64,000 bases of DNA from Ptiloglossa arizonensis. Taxonomy: Eukaryota; Arthropoda; Insecta; Hymenoptera; Colletidae. The DNA lies in assembly GCF_051014685.1 (NCBI RefSeq), contig NW_027478777.1, positions 372,001 through 436,000 on the forward strand. The letters are read 5' to 3'. The translations under genes and the position numbers were made by a program. The notes below the pieces were generated by a model. The model had not been told where the DNA came from and ran no database searches. It was given only the letters and a program-made list of their open reading frames with translations. This document shows, in pieces, positions 1 through 11,455 of this stretch. Numbering within the stretch: the stretch's first letter is position 1; each line of letters starts with the position of its first letter.

Positions 1-296
1 TGGCCCAGGGCAAAAATACAAATGCCGTTGTAATCGGGCGAGTTTCTGCTTTCAGATGCAACAGGAATTTCTCGAGTTCGTCAATCCGTTCGCGAGATAT
101 GGGAGTTTGAAGTTAAGGAATGGTTGAGAATCCATCTAAATTTTCGCAAGTCTGATACTCGAAACCAATAACTACAATGACCTAGGGGAAAAGTACACAT
201 ACCGTGGTAATCGGGCGAGTTTCTACTTTCAGATGCAACTGGAATTTCTCGAGTTCGCCAATCCGTTCGCGAGGTATCGGAGTTTGAAGTTAAGGA

Positions 297-312
297 ATGG
301 TTGAGAAACCAT
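297..312. other. Short dyad (6-bp stem, 4-nt loop) repeated in most monomers
   Basis: The sequence atggttgagaaaccat has a perfect ATGGTT/AACCAT inverted repeat around GAGA. It lies at consensus positions 120-135. The 'gaggaaccat' class keeps the stem with loop GAGG, while the 'gagaaaccgtc' and 'gagaaacaatc' classes break a stem pair. Short dyads that can extrude cruciforms are reported from centromeric satellites in several lineages. Formation here is not shown by sequence alone. Confidence 0.55.
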
Positions 313-972
313 CAAAATTTTCGCAAGTCTGATAATCGAAACCAATAACTACTATGGCCTAGGGCAAAAATACACATACCGTTGTAATCGGGCGAGTTTC
401 AGCTTTTAGATCCAACAGGAATTTCTCGAGTTCATCAATCCGTTCGCGAGACATGGGAGTTTGAAATTAAGGAATGGTTGAGGAACCATCAAAATTTTCG
501 CAAGTCTGATACTCGAAACCAATAACTACAAAGTCCTAGGGGAAAAATACACATACCTTTGTAATCGGGCGAGTTTATACTTTCATATGCAACAGGATTT
601 TCTCGAGTTCGCCAATCCGTTCGCGAGGTATCGGAGTTTGAAGTTAAGGAATGGTTGAGAAACCATCAAAATTTTCGCAAGTCTGGTACTCGAAACCAAT
701 AACTACAAAGCCCTAGGGGAAAAATACACATACCTTTGTAATCGGGCGAGTTTATACTTTCATATGCAACAGGATTTTCTCGAGTTCGCCAATCCGTTCG
801 CGAGGTATCGGAGTTTGAAGTTAAAGAATGGTTGAGAAACCATCAAAATTTTCGCAAAACTGATACTCGCAACCAATAACTGGAATGGCCTAGGGGAAAA
901 GTACACACACCATTGTAATGGGGCGAGTTTCTACTTTCAGATGCAACAGGAATTCCTTGAGTTCGTCAATCC

Positions 973-989
973 GTTCGCGAGATACGGGA
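973..989 (+). other. CENP-B-box-like 17-mer, full 9/9 match to the essential positions
   Basis: Bases 973-989 read gttcgcgagatacggga. The mammalian CENP-B box core is NTTCGNNNNANNCGGGN. Here TTCG is at 974-977, A at 982 and CGGG at 985-988, so all nine essential positions match. The array consensus has T instead of C at the position equal to 985, so this monomer is one substitution away from the common form. The motif family is established for mammalian alpha and minor satellites bound by CENP-B. Whether any CENP-B-like protein binds here is unknown, and the host may lack one. Confidence 0.5.
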
Positions 990-2512
990 GTTTCAAGTTA
1001 AGGAATGGTTGAGAAACCATCAAAATTTTCGCAAGTCTGATACTCGAAACCAATAACTACAATTGCCTAGGGCAAAAATACACATACCTTTGTAATCGGG
1101 CGAGTTTCTGCTTTCAGATGCAACAGGAATTTCTCGAGTTCGTCAATCCGTTCGCGAGATATGGGAGTTTGAAGTTACGGAATGGTTGAGAAACCATCAA
1201 AATTTTCGCAAGTCTGATACTCGAAACCAATCACTTCTATTGCCTAGGGCAAAAATACAAATACCGTTGTATTCGGGCGAGTTTCTACTTTCAGATGCAA
1301 CAGGAATTTCTCGAGTTCGTCAATCCGTTCGCGAGATATGGGAGTTTGAAGTTAAGGAATGGTTGAGAAACCGTCAAAATTTTCGCAAGTCTGATACTCG
1401 AAACCAATAACTACAATTGCCTAGGGCAAAAATACACATACCTTTGTAATCGGGCGAGTTTCTGCTTTCAGATGCAACAGGAATTTCTCGAGTTCGTCAA
1501 TCCGTTCGCGAAATATGGGAGTTTGAAGTTACGGAATGGTTGAGAAACAATCAAAATTTTCGCAAGTCTGATACTCGAAACCAATAACTACTATGTCCTA
1601 GGGCAAAAATACACACACCATTGTAATCGGGCGAGTTTCTACCTTCAGATGCAAAAGGAATTTCTCGAGTTCGTCAATCCGTTCGCGAGATATGGGAGTT
1701 TGAAGTTAAGGAATGGTTGAGAAACCGTCAAAATTTTCGCAAGTCTGATACTCGAAACCAATAACTACAATTGTCTAGGGCAAAAATACACATACCTTTG
1801 TAATCGGGCGAGTTTCTGCTTTCAGATGCAACAGGAATTTCTCGAGTTCGTCAATCCGTTCGCGAGATATGGGAGTTTGAAGTTAAGGAATGGTTGAGAA
1901 ACCGTCAAAATTTTCGCAAGTCTGATACTCGAAACCAATAACAACAATTGCCTAGGGCAAAAATACACATACCTTTGTAATCGGGCGAGTTTCTGCTTTC
2001 AGATGCAACAGGAATTTCTCGAGTTCGTCAATCCGTTCGCGAGATATGGGAGTTTGAAGTTAAGGAATGGTTGAGAAACCGTCAAAATTTTCGCAAATCT
2101 GATACTCGAAACCAATAACTACAATTGCCTAGGGCAAAAATACACATACCGTTGTAATCGATCGAGTTTCTGCTTTCAGATGCAACAAGAATTTCTCGAG
2201 TTCATCAATCCGTTCGCTAGATATGGGAGTTTGAAGTTAAAGAATGGTTGAGAAACCATAAAAATTTTCGCAAGTCTGATACTCGAAACCAATAACTACT
2301 ATGGCCCAGGGCAAAAATACAAATGCCGTTGTAATCGGGAGAGTTTCTGCTTTCAGATGCAACAGGAATTTCTCGAGTTCGTCAATCCGTTCGCGAGATA
2401 TGGGAGTTTGAAGTTACGGAATGGTTGAGAAACCATCAAAATTTTCGCAAGTCTGATACTCGAAACCAATAACTACAATTGCCTAGGGCAAAAATACACA
2501 TACCCTTGTAAT

Positions 2513-3797
2513 CGGGCGATCTTCTACCATCAGATGCAACAGGAATTTCTCGAGTTCGTCAATCAGTTCGCGAGATATGGGAGTTTGAAGTTAAGGAATG
2601 TTTGAGAAACCATCAAAATTTTCGCAAGTCTGATACTCGAAACCAATAACTACTATGGCCCAGGGCAAAAATACAAATGCCGTTGTAATCGGGCGAGTTT
2701 CTGCTTTCAGATGCAACAGGAATTTCTCGAGTTCGTCAATCCGTTCGCGAGATATTGGAGTTTGAAGTTACGGAATGGTTGAGAAACCATCAAAATTTTC
2801 GCAAGTCTGGTACTCGAAACCAATCACTTCTATTGCCTAGGGCAAAAATACAAATACCGTTGTATTCGGGCGAGTTTCTACTTTCAGATGCAACAGGAAT
2901 TTCTCGAGTTCGTCAATCCGTTCGCGAGATATGGGAGTTTGAAGTTAAGGAATGGTTGAGAAACCGTCAAAATTTTCGCAAGTCTGATACTCGAAACCAA
3001 TAACTAAAATTGCCTAGGGCAAAAATACACATACCTTTGTAATCGGGCGAGTTTCTGCTTTCAGATGCAACAGGAATTTCTCGAGTTCGTCAATCCGTTC
3101 GCGAAATATGGGAGTTTGAAGTTACGGAATGGTTGAGAAACAATCAAAATTTTCGCAAGTCTGATACTCGAAACCAATAACTACTATGTCCTAGGGCAAA
3201 AATACACATACCGTTGTAATCGGGCGATCTTCTACCATCAGATGCAACAGGAATTTCTCGAGTTCGTCAATCCGTTCGCGAGATATGGGAGTTTGAAGTT
3301 AAGGAATGTTTGAGAAACCATCAAAATTTTCGCAAGTCTGATACTCGAAACCAATAACTACTATGGCCCAGGGCAAAAATACAAATGCCGTTGTAATCGG
3401 GCGAGTTTCTGCTTTCAGATGCAACAGGAATTTCTCGAGTTCGTCAATCCGTTCGCGAGATATTGGAGTTTGAAGTTACGGAATGGTTGAGAAACCATCA
3501 AAATTTTCGCAAGTCTGGTACTCGAAACCAATCACTTCTATTGCCTAGGGCAAAAATACAAATACCGTTGTATTCGGGCGAGTTTCTACTTTCAGATGCA
3601 ACAGGAATTTCTCGATTTCGTCAATCCGTTCGCGAGATATGGGAGTTTGAAGTTAAGGAATGGTTGAGAAACCGTCAAAATTTTCGCAAGTCTGATACTC
3701 GAAACCAATAACTAAAATTGCCTAGGGCAAAAATACACACACCTTTGTAATCGGGCGAGTTTCTGCTTTCAGATGCAACAGGAATTTCTCGAGTTCA
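2513..3797. repeat. 4-mer higher-order repeat, 708-bp period, two copies
   Basis: The rare 'gggcgatcttctaccatc' form occurs at 2,514 and 3,222, and the open frames beginning at 2,755 and 3,463 are also 708 bases (4 x 177) apart. Similarity then runs across the two copies to about 3,797, where the second copy switches to the 'catcaatccgttcgctagat' form and the register ends. Differences between copies are few, so the duplication looks recent. Confidence 0.8.
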
Positions 3798-6700
3798 TCA
3801 ATCCGTTCGCTAGATATGGGAGTTTGAAGTTAAGGAATGGTTGAGAAACCGTAAAAATTTTCGCAAGTCTGATACTCGAAACCAATAACTACTATGGCCC
3901 AGGGCAAAAATACAAATGCCGTTGTAATCGGGCGAGTTTCTGCTTTCAGATGCAACAGGAATTTCTCGAGTTCGTCAATCCGTTCGCGAGATATGGGAGT
4001 TTGAAGTTACGGAATGGTTGAGAAACCGTCAAAATTTTCGCAAGTCTGATACTCGAAACCAATAACTACAATTGCCTAGGGCAAAAATACACATACCGTT
4101 GTAATCGGGCGATCTTCTACCATCAGATGCAACAGGAATTTCTCGAGTTCGTCAATCCGTTCGCGAGATATGGGAGTTTGAAGTTAAGGAATGTTTGAGA
4201 AACCATCAAAATTTTCGCAAGTCTGATACTCGAAACCAATAACTTCTATTGCCTAGGGCAAAGATACACATACCGTTGTATTCGGACGAGTTTCTACTTT
4301 CAGATGAATCAGGAATTTCTCGAGGTCGTCAATCCGTTCGCGAGATATGGGAGTTTGAAGTTAAGGAATGGTTGAGAAACCGTCAAAATTTTCGCAAATC
4401 TGATACTCGAAACCAATAACTACAGTTGCCTAGGGCAAAAATACACATAGCGTTGTAATCGGGCGAGTTTCTGCTTTCAGATGCAACAGGAATTTCTCGA
4501 GTTCGTCAATCCGTTCGCGACAAATGGGAGTTTGAAGTTACGGAATGGTTGAGAAACCATCAAAGTTTTAGTAAGTCTAATACTCGAAACCAATAACTAC
4601 CATGTCCTAGGGCAAAAATACACACACCATTGTAATCGGGCGAGTTTCTACTTTCAGATGCAAAAGGAATTTCTCGAGTTCGTCAATCCGTTCGCGAGAT
4701 ATGGGAGTTTGAAGTTAAGGAATAGTTGAGGAACCATCAAAATTTACGCTGGTCTGACACTCGAAACCAATAATTGGAATGGCTTAGGGGAAAAGTACAC
4801 ACCCCATTGTAATCGGGCGAGTTTCTACTTTCAGATGCAACAGGAATTTCTCGAGTTGGTAATCCGTTCGCGAGATATGGGAGTTTGACGTTAAGGAATG
4901 GTTGAGAAATCATCAAAATTTTTGCGAGTCTGATACTCGAAACCAATAACTACTTTTGCCTAGGGCAAAAATACACATACCGTTGTAATCGGGCGTTCTT
5001 CTACCATCAGATGCAACAGGAATTTCTCGAGTTCGTCAATCCGTTCGCGAGATATGGGAGTTTGAAGTTAAGGAATGATTGAGGAAACATCAAAATTTTC
5101 GCAAGTCTGAAACTCGAAACCAATAACTACAAAGGCCTAGGGGAAAAATACACATACCTTTGTAATCGGGAGAGTTTCTACTTTCAGATGCAACCGGATT
5201 TTTCGAGTTTGTCAATCCTTTCGCGAGATATGGGAGTTTGAAGTTAAGGAATGGTTGAGGAACCATCAAAATTTTCGCAAGTCTGATACTCGAAACCAAT
5301 AACTGGAATGGCCTAGGGGAAAAGTACACATACCTTTGTAATCGGGCGAGTTTCTGCTTTCAGATGCAACAGGAATTTCTCGAGTTCGTCAATCCTTTCG
5401 CGAGATATGGGAGTTTGAAGTTAAGGAATGGTTGAGGAACCATCAAAATTTTCGCAAGTCTGAAACTCGAAACCAATAACTACAAAGGCCTAGGGGAAAA
5501 ATACACATACCTTTGTAGTCGGGCGAGTTTCGACTTTCAGATGCATCCGGAATTTTTCGAGTTCGTCTATCCGTTCGAGAGATATGGCAGCTTGAAGTTA
5601 CGGAATGGTTGAGAAACAATCAAAATTTTCGCAAGTCTGATACTCGAAACCAATAACTACAAAGGCCTAGGGGGAAAATACACATACCTTTGTAATCGGG
5701 CGAGTTTCTACTTTCAGATGCAACCGGAATTTTTCGAGTTCGTCTATCCGTTCGAGAGATATGGGAGTTTGAAGTTAAGGAATGGTTGAGAAACAATCAA
5801 AATTTTCGGAAGTCTGATACTCGAAACAAATAACTACATTGGCCTAGGGGAAAAATACACATAGCGTTGTAATCGGGAGAGTTTCTACTTTCAGATGCAA
5901 CAGAAATATTTCGGATTCGGCAATCCGTTCGCGAAATATGGCAGCTTGAAATTACGGAATGGTTGAGGAACCATCAAAATTTTCGCAAGTCTGATACACG
6001 AAACCAATAACTACTATGTCCTAGGGCAAAAATACACATACCATGGTAATCGGGCGAGTTTCTGCTTTCAGATGCAACAGGAATTTCTCGAGTTCGTCAA
6101 TCCTTTCGCGAGATATGGGAGGTTGAAATTAAGGAGTGGTTGAGGAACCATCAAAATTTTCGCAAGTCTGATACTCGAAACCAATAACTGGAATGGCCTA
6201 GGGGAAAAGTACACATACCTTTGTAATCGGGCGAGTTTCTACTTTCAGATGCAACAGGAATTTCTCGTGTTCGTCAATCCTTTCGCGAGATATGGGAGTT
6301 TGATGTTAAGGAATGGTTGAGGAACGATCAAAATTTTCGCCAGTCTGAAACTCGAAACCAATAACTACAAGGGCCTAGGGGAAAAATACACATACCTTTG
6401 TAGTCGGGCGAGTTTCTACTTTCAGATGCAACCGGAATTTTTCGAGTTCGTCTATCCGTTCGAGAGATATAGATGTTTGAAGTTAAGGAATGGTTGAGAA
6501 ACAATCAAAATTTTCGCAAGTCTGATACTCGAAACCAATAACTACAAAGGCCTAGGGGAAAAATACACATACCTTTGTAATCGGGCGAGTTTCTACTTTC
6601 AGATGCAAACGGAATTTTTCGAGTTCGTCTATCCGTTCGAGAGATATGAGAGTTTGAAGTTAAGGTATGGTTGAGAAACCATCAAAATTTTCGCAATTCT

Positions 6701-6900
6701 TCTGCTAGAAACGAAACACTGGAATGGCTTAGGGGAAAAGTACACACACCATAGTAATCGGGCGAGTTTCTACTTTCAGACGCAACAGGAATTTCTTGAG
6801 TTCGTCAATCCGTTCGCGAGATATGGGAGTTTGAGTTACGGATTGGTTGAGAAACAATCAAAATTTTCGCAAGTCTGATACTCGAAACAAATAACTACAA

Positions 6901-7077
6901 TGGCCTAGGGGAAAAATACACATAGCGTTGTAATCGGGAGAGTTTCTACTTTCAGATGCAACAGGAATTTCTCGAGTTCGTCAATCCTTTCGCGAGATAT
7001 GGGAGTTTGAAGTTAAGGAATGGTTGAGGAACCATCAAAATTTTCGCAAGTCTGATACTCGAAACCAATAACTACAA
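6901..7077 (+). repeat. Representative 177-bp satellite monomer (phase reference)
   Basis: This unit is exactly 177 bases, and the next unit (7078-7254) is also 177. In order it shows the AvrII-type palindrome (4-9), an A-rich run (11-17), the variable 'cat-acc/agc-tttg/gttg' segment (20-30), an 'atcggg' block (33-38), 'ttcagatgca' (51-60), the XhoI palindrome (71-76), the NruI palindrome (90-95), 'gatatgggag' (95-104), the short dyad (120-135), AAAATTTT (137-144), and the 'tctgatactcgaaacc' segment (151-166). Classes differ mainly at positions 10-30, 62-72, 80-100, 130-150 and 170-177. Common length variants are 176 bp (loss of one T in the AAAATTTT tract, one G after the AvrII site, or the 'ttggtaatcc' form) and 182 bp (5-bp insertion). 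Confidence 0.95.
6988..7004 (+). other. Common form of the CENP-B-like 17-mer (8/9), present in most monomers
   Basis: In the reference monomer TTCG (6989-6992), A (6997) and GGG (7001-7003) match the CENP-B core; only C is replaced by T at 7000. The same 8/9 match holds in the 'ttcgcgaga', 'ttcgagaga' and 'ttcgcgaaa' subclasses as long as 'tatggga' follows. It drops to 7/9 in the subclass ending 'atatggcag'. With four equal bases, an 8/9-or-better match has a chance of about 0.04 somewhere in one 177-bp unit on either strand (my estimate: 28/4^9 x 354), so this is suggestive rather than proof. Confidence 0.45.
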
Positions 7078-7979
7078 AGGCCTAGGGGAAAAATACACAT
7101 ACCTTTGTAATCGGGCGAGTTTCTACTTTCAGATGCAACAGGAATTTCTCGAGTTCGTCAATCCTTTCGCGAGGTATGGGAGGTTGAAGTTAAGGAATGG
7201 TTGAGGAACCATCAAAATTTTCGCAAGTCTGAAACTCGAAACCAATAACTGGAATGGCCTAGGGGAAAAGTACACATACCTTTGTAATCGGGCGAGTTTC
7301 TACTTTCAGATGCAACAGGAATTTCTCGTGTTCGGCAATCCGTTCGCGAAATATGGCAGCTTGAAATTACGGAATGGTTGAGGAACCATCAAAATTTTCG
7401 CAAGTCTGATACTCGAAACCAGTAACTACAAAGGCCTAGGGGAAAAATACACACACCTTTGTAATCGGGCGAGCTTCTACTTTCAGATGCAACAGGAATT
7501 TCTCGAGTTCGTCAATCCTTTCGCGAGATATGGGAGTTTGAAGTTAAGGAATGGTTGAGGAACCATCAAAATTTTCGCAAGTCTGAAACTCGAAACCAGT
7601 AACTACAAAGGCCTAGGGGACAAATACACATACCTTTGTAGTCGGGCGAGTTTCTACTTTCAGATGCAACCGGAATTTTTCGAGTTCGTCAATCCGTTCG
7701 CGAGATATGAGAGTTTGAAGTTAAGGTATGGTTGAGAAACCATCAAAATTTTCGCAATTCTGATGCTAGAAACGAAAAACTGGAATGGCCTAGGGGAAAA
7801 GTACACACACCATAGTAATCGGGCGAGTTTCTACTTTCAGACGCAACAGGAATTTCTCGAGTTCGTCAATCCTTTCGCGAGATATGGGAGTTTGAAGTTA
7901 AGGAATGGTTGAGGAACCATCAAAATTTTCGCAAGTCTGAAACTCGAAACCAATAACTACAAGGGCCTAGGGGGAAAAT

Positions 7980-9650
7980 ACACACACCATTGTAATCGGG
8001 CGAGTTTCTACCTTCAGATGCAAAAGGAATTTCTCGAGTTCGTCAATCCGTTCGCGAGATATGGGAGTTTGAAATTAAGGAATGGTTGAGAAACCGTCAA
8101 AATTTTCGCAAGTCTGATACTCGAAACCAATAACTACAATTTCCTAGGGCAAAAATACACATACCTTTGTAATCGGGCGAGTTTCTGCTTTCAGATGCAA
8201 CAGGAATTTCTCGAGTTCGTCAATCCGTTCGCGAGATATGGGAGTTTGAAGTTAAGGAATGGTTGAGAAACCGTCAAAATTTTCGCAAGTCTGATACTCG
8301 AAACCAATAACTACAATTGCCTAGGGCAAAAATACACATACCTTTGTAATCGGGCGAGTTTCTGCTTTCAGATGCAACAGGAATTTCTCGAGTTCGTCAA
8401 TCCGTTGGCGAAATATGGGAGTTTGAAGTTACGGAATGGTTGAGAAACAATCAAAATTTTCGCAAGTCTGATACTCGAAACCAATAACTACTATGTCCTA
8501 GGGCAAAAATACACACACCATTGTAATCGGGCGAGTTTCTACCTTCCGATGCAAAAGGGATTTCTCGAGTTCGTCAATCCGTTCGCGAGATATGGGAGTT
8601 TGAAGTTAAGGAATGGTTGAGAAACCATCAAAATTTTCGCAAGTCTGATACTCGAAACCAATAACTACTATTGCCTAGGGCAAAAATACACATACCGTTG
8701 TAATCGATCGAGTTTCTGCTTTCAGATGCAACAAGAATTTCTCGAGTTCATCAATCCGTTCGCTAGATATGGGAGTTTGAAGTTAAAGAATGGTTGAGAA
8801 ACCATAAAAATTTTCGCAAGTCTGATACTCGAAACCAATAACTACTATGGCCCAGGGCAAAAATACAAATGCCGTTGTAATCGGGCGAGTTTCTGCTTTC
8901 AGATGCAACAGGAATTTCTCGAGTTCGTCAATCCGTTCGCGAGATATGGGAGTTTGAAGTTAAGGAATGGTTGAGAAACCGTCAAAATTTTCGCAAGTCT
9001 GATACTCGAAACCAATAACTAAAATTGCCTAGGGCAAAAATACACATACCTTTGTAATCGGGCGAGTTTCTGCTTTCAGATGCAACAGGAATTTGTCGAG
9101 TTCGTCAATCCGTTCGCGAAATATGGGAGTTTGAAGTTACGGAATGGTTGAGAAACAATCAAAATTTTCGCAAGTCTGATACTCGAAACCAATAACTACT
9201 ATGTCCTAGGGCAAAAATACACACACCAATGTAATCGGGCGAGTTTCTACCTTCAGATGCAAAAGCAATTTCTCGAGTTCGTCAATCCGTTCGCGAGATA
9301 TGGGAGTTTGAAGTTAAGGAATGGTTGAGAAACCGTCAAAATTTTCGCAAATCTGATACTCGAAACCAATAACTACAATTGCCTAGGGCAAAAATACACA
9401 TGGCGTTGTAATCGGGCGAGTTTCTGCTTTCAGATGCAACAGGAATTTCTCGAGTTCGTCAATCCGTTCGCGAAATATGGGAGTTTGAAGTTACGGAATG
9501 GTTGAGAAACCATCAAAATTTTCGCAAGTCTGATACTCGAAACCAATAACTACTATTGCCTAGGGCAAAAATACACATACCGTTGTAATCGATCGAGTTT
9601 CTGCTTTCAGATGCAACAGAAATTTCTCGAGTTCATCAATCCGTTCGCTA
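7980..9650. repeat. Return to 'cctagggc' class monomers
   Basis: About nine monomers return to the class of the first 5 kb, including the 'ctaccttcagatgcaaaag' form (about 8,010; the same form is at 1,641) and the 'cgatcgag' with 'cgctagat' pair (about 8,706 and 9,594). The switch at 7,980 lies inside a monomer, after a 'gggcctaggggg' head. This fits a recombination junction between two array segments rather than gradual divergence. Confidence 0.75.
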
Positions 9651-11455
9651 GATATGGGAGTTTGAAGTTAAGGAATGGTTGAGAAACCATAAAAATTTTC
9701 GCAAGTCTGATACTCGAAACCAATAACCACTATGGCCCAGGGCAAAAATACAAATGCCGTTGTAATCGGGCGAGTTTCTGCTTTCAGATGCAACAGGAAT
9801 TTCTCGAGTTCGTCAATCCGTTCGCGAGATATGGGAGTTTGAAGTTACGGAATGGTTGAGAAACCGTCAAAATTTTCGCAAGTCTGATACTCGAAACCAA
9901 TAACTACAATTGCCTAGGGCAAAAATACACATACCGTTGTAATCGGGCGATCTTCTACCATCAGATGCAACAGGAATTTCTCGAGTTCGTCAATCCGTTC
10001 GCGAGATATGGGAGTTTGAAGTTAAGGAATGTTTGAGAAACCATCAAAATTTTCGCAAGTCTGATACTCGAAACCAATAACTTCTATTGCCTAGGGCAAA
10101 GATACACATACCGTTGTATTCGGACGAGTTTCTACTTTCAGATGAATCAGGAATTTCTCGAGGTCGTCAATCCGTTCGCGAGATATGGGAGTTTGAAGTT
10201 AAGGAATGGTTGAGAAACCGTCAAAATTTTCGCAAATCTGATACTCGAAACCAATAACTACAATTGCCTAGGGCAAAAATACACATAGCGTTGTAATCGG
10301 GCGAGTTTCTGCTTTCAGATGCAACAGGAATTTCTCGAGTTCGTCAATCCGTTCGCGAAATATGGGAGTTTGAAGTTACGGAATGGTTGAGAAACCATCA
10401 AAGTTTTAGTAAGTCTAATACTCGAAACCAATAACTACCATGTCCTAGGGCAAAAATACACACACCATTGTAATCGGGCGAGTTTCTACTTTCAGATGCA
10501 AAAGGAATTTCTCGAGTTTGTCAATCCGTTCGCGAGATATGGGAGTTTGAAGTTAAGGAATGGTTGAGAAACCATAAAAATTTTCGCAAGTCTGATACTC
10601 GAAACCAATAACCACTATGGCCCAGGGCAAAAATACAAATGCCGTTGTAATCGGGCGAGTTTCTGCTTTCAGATGCAACAGGAATTTCTCGAGTTCGTCA
10701 ATCCGTTCGCGAGATATGGGAGTTTGAAGTTACGGAATGGTTGAGAAACCGTCAAAATTTTCGCAAGTCTGATACTCGAAACCAATAACTACAATTGCCT
10801 AGGGCAAAAATACACATACCGTTGTAATCGGGCGATCTTCTACCATCAGATGCAACAGGAATTTCTCGAGTTCGTCAATCCGTTCGCGAGATATGGGAGT
10901 TTGAAGTTAAGGAATGTTTGAGAAACCATCAAAATTTTCGCAAGTCTGATACTCGAAACCAATAACTTCTATTGCCTAGGGCAAAGATACACATACCGTT
11001 GTATTCGGACGAGTTTCTACTTTCAGATGAATCAGGAATTTCTCGAGGTCGTCAATCCGTTCGCGAGATATGGGAGTTTGAAGTTAAGGAATGGTTGAGA
11101 AACCGTCAAAATTTTCGCAAATCTGATACTCGAAACCAATAACTACAATTGCCTAGGGCAAAAATACACATAGCGTTGTAATCGGGCGAGTTTCTGCTTT
11201 CAGATGCAACAGGAATTTCTCGAGTTCGTCAATCCGTTCGCGAAATATGGGAGTTTGAAGTTACGGAATGGTTGAGAAACCATCAAAGTTTTAGTAAGTC
11301 TAATACTCGAAACCAATAACTACCATGTCCTAGGGCAAAAATACACACACCATTGTAATCGGGCGAGTTTCTACTTTCAGGTGCAAAAGGAATTTCTCGA
11401 GTTTGTCAATCCGTTCGCGAGATATGGGAGTTTGAAGTTAAGGAATGGTTGAGAA
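9650..11455. repeat. 5-mer higher-order repeat, 885-bp period, two copies
   Basis: The private form 'aataaccactatggcccagg' appears at about 9,723 and 10,608, and the 'tgcctaggg' heads at 9,911 and 10,796 are also 885 bases (5 x 177) apart. Shared rare variants include 'gaatcaggaatttctcgagg' and 'aaagttttagtaagtctaat'. The copies are nearly identical. The right limit is near 11,455, where the expected 'accataaaaattttcg' is replaced by 'accatcaaaattttcg'. Confidence 0.85.

Larger units (their letters stand above)
1..4930. repeat. Satellite sub-block rich in the 'cctagggc' monomer class
   Basis: About 28 monomers, most with 'cctagggcaaaaatac', 'ctgctttcag' and 'gcaacaggaatttctcgag'. The first few units (178-900) also include 'cctagggg' forms. 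Diagnostic private forms are 'tggcccagggc' with 'acaaatgccg' (1, 2305, 2658, 3364, 3895), 'cgatcttctaccatcag' (about 2,514, 3,222, 4,108) and 'cgatcgag...cgctagat' (about 2,159). Part of the block (about 1,611-1,960) recurs at 7,980-8,330, a shift of 6,369 bp (36 monomers minus 3 bases). No gene is present. Confidence 0.85.
4930..7980. repeat. Satellite sub-block rich in 'cctagggg' classes
   Basis: About 17 monomers, mostly with 'cctaggggaaaaatac', 'acctttgta(a/g)tcggg' and 'gcaaccggaatttttcgag' with 'ctatccgttcgagagatat'. The 'atagcgttg/ggattcggcaatcc/ggcagcttg' subclass (about 5,850-5,950) and the 'gatgctagaaacg/cagacgcaac' subclass (about 6,700-6,800 and 7,760-7,850) first appear here. The left part (about 4,690-5,330) recurs at 11,590-12,230, a shift of 6,900 bp. 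No gene or other element is visible. Confidence 0.8.
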
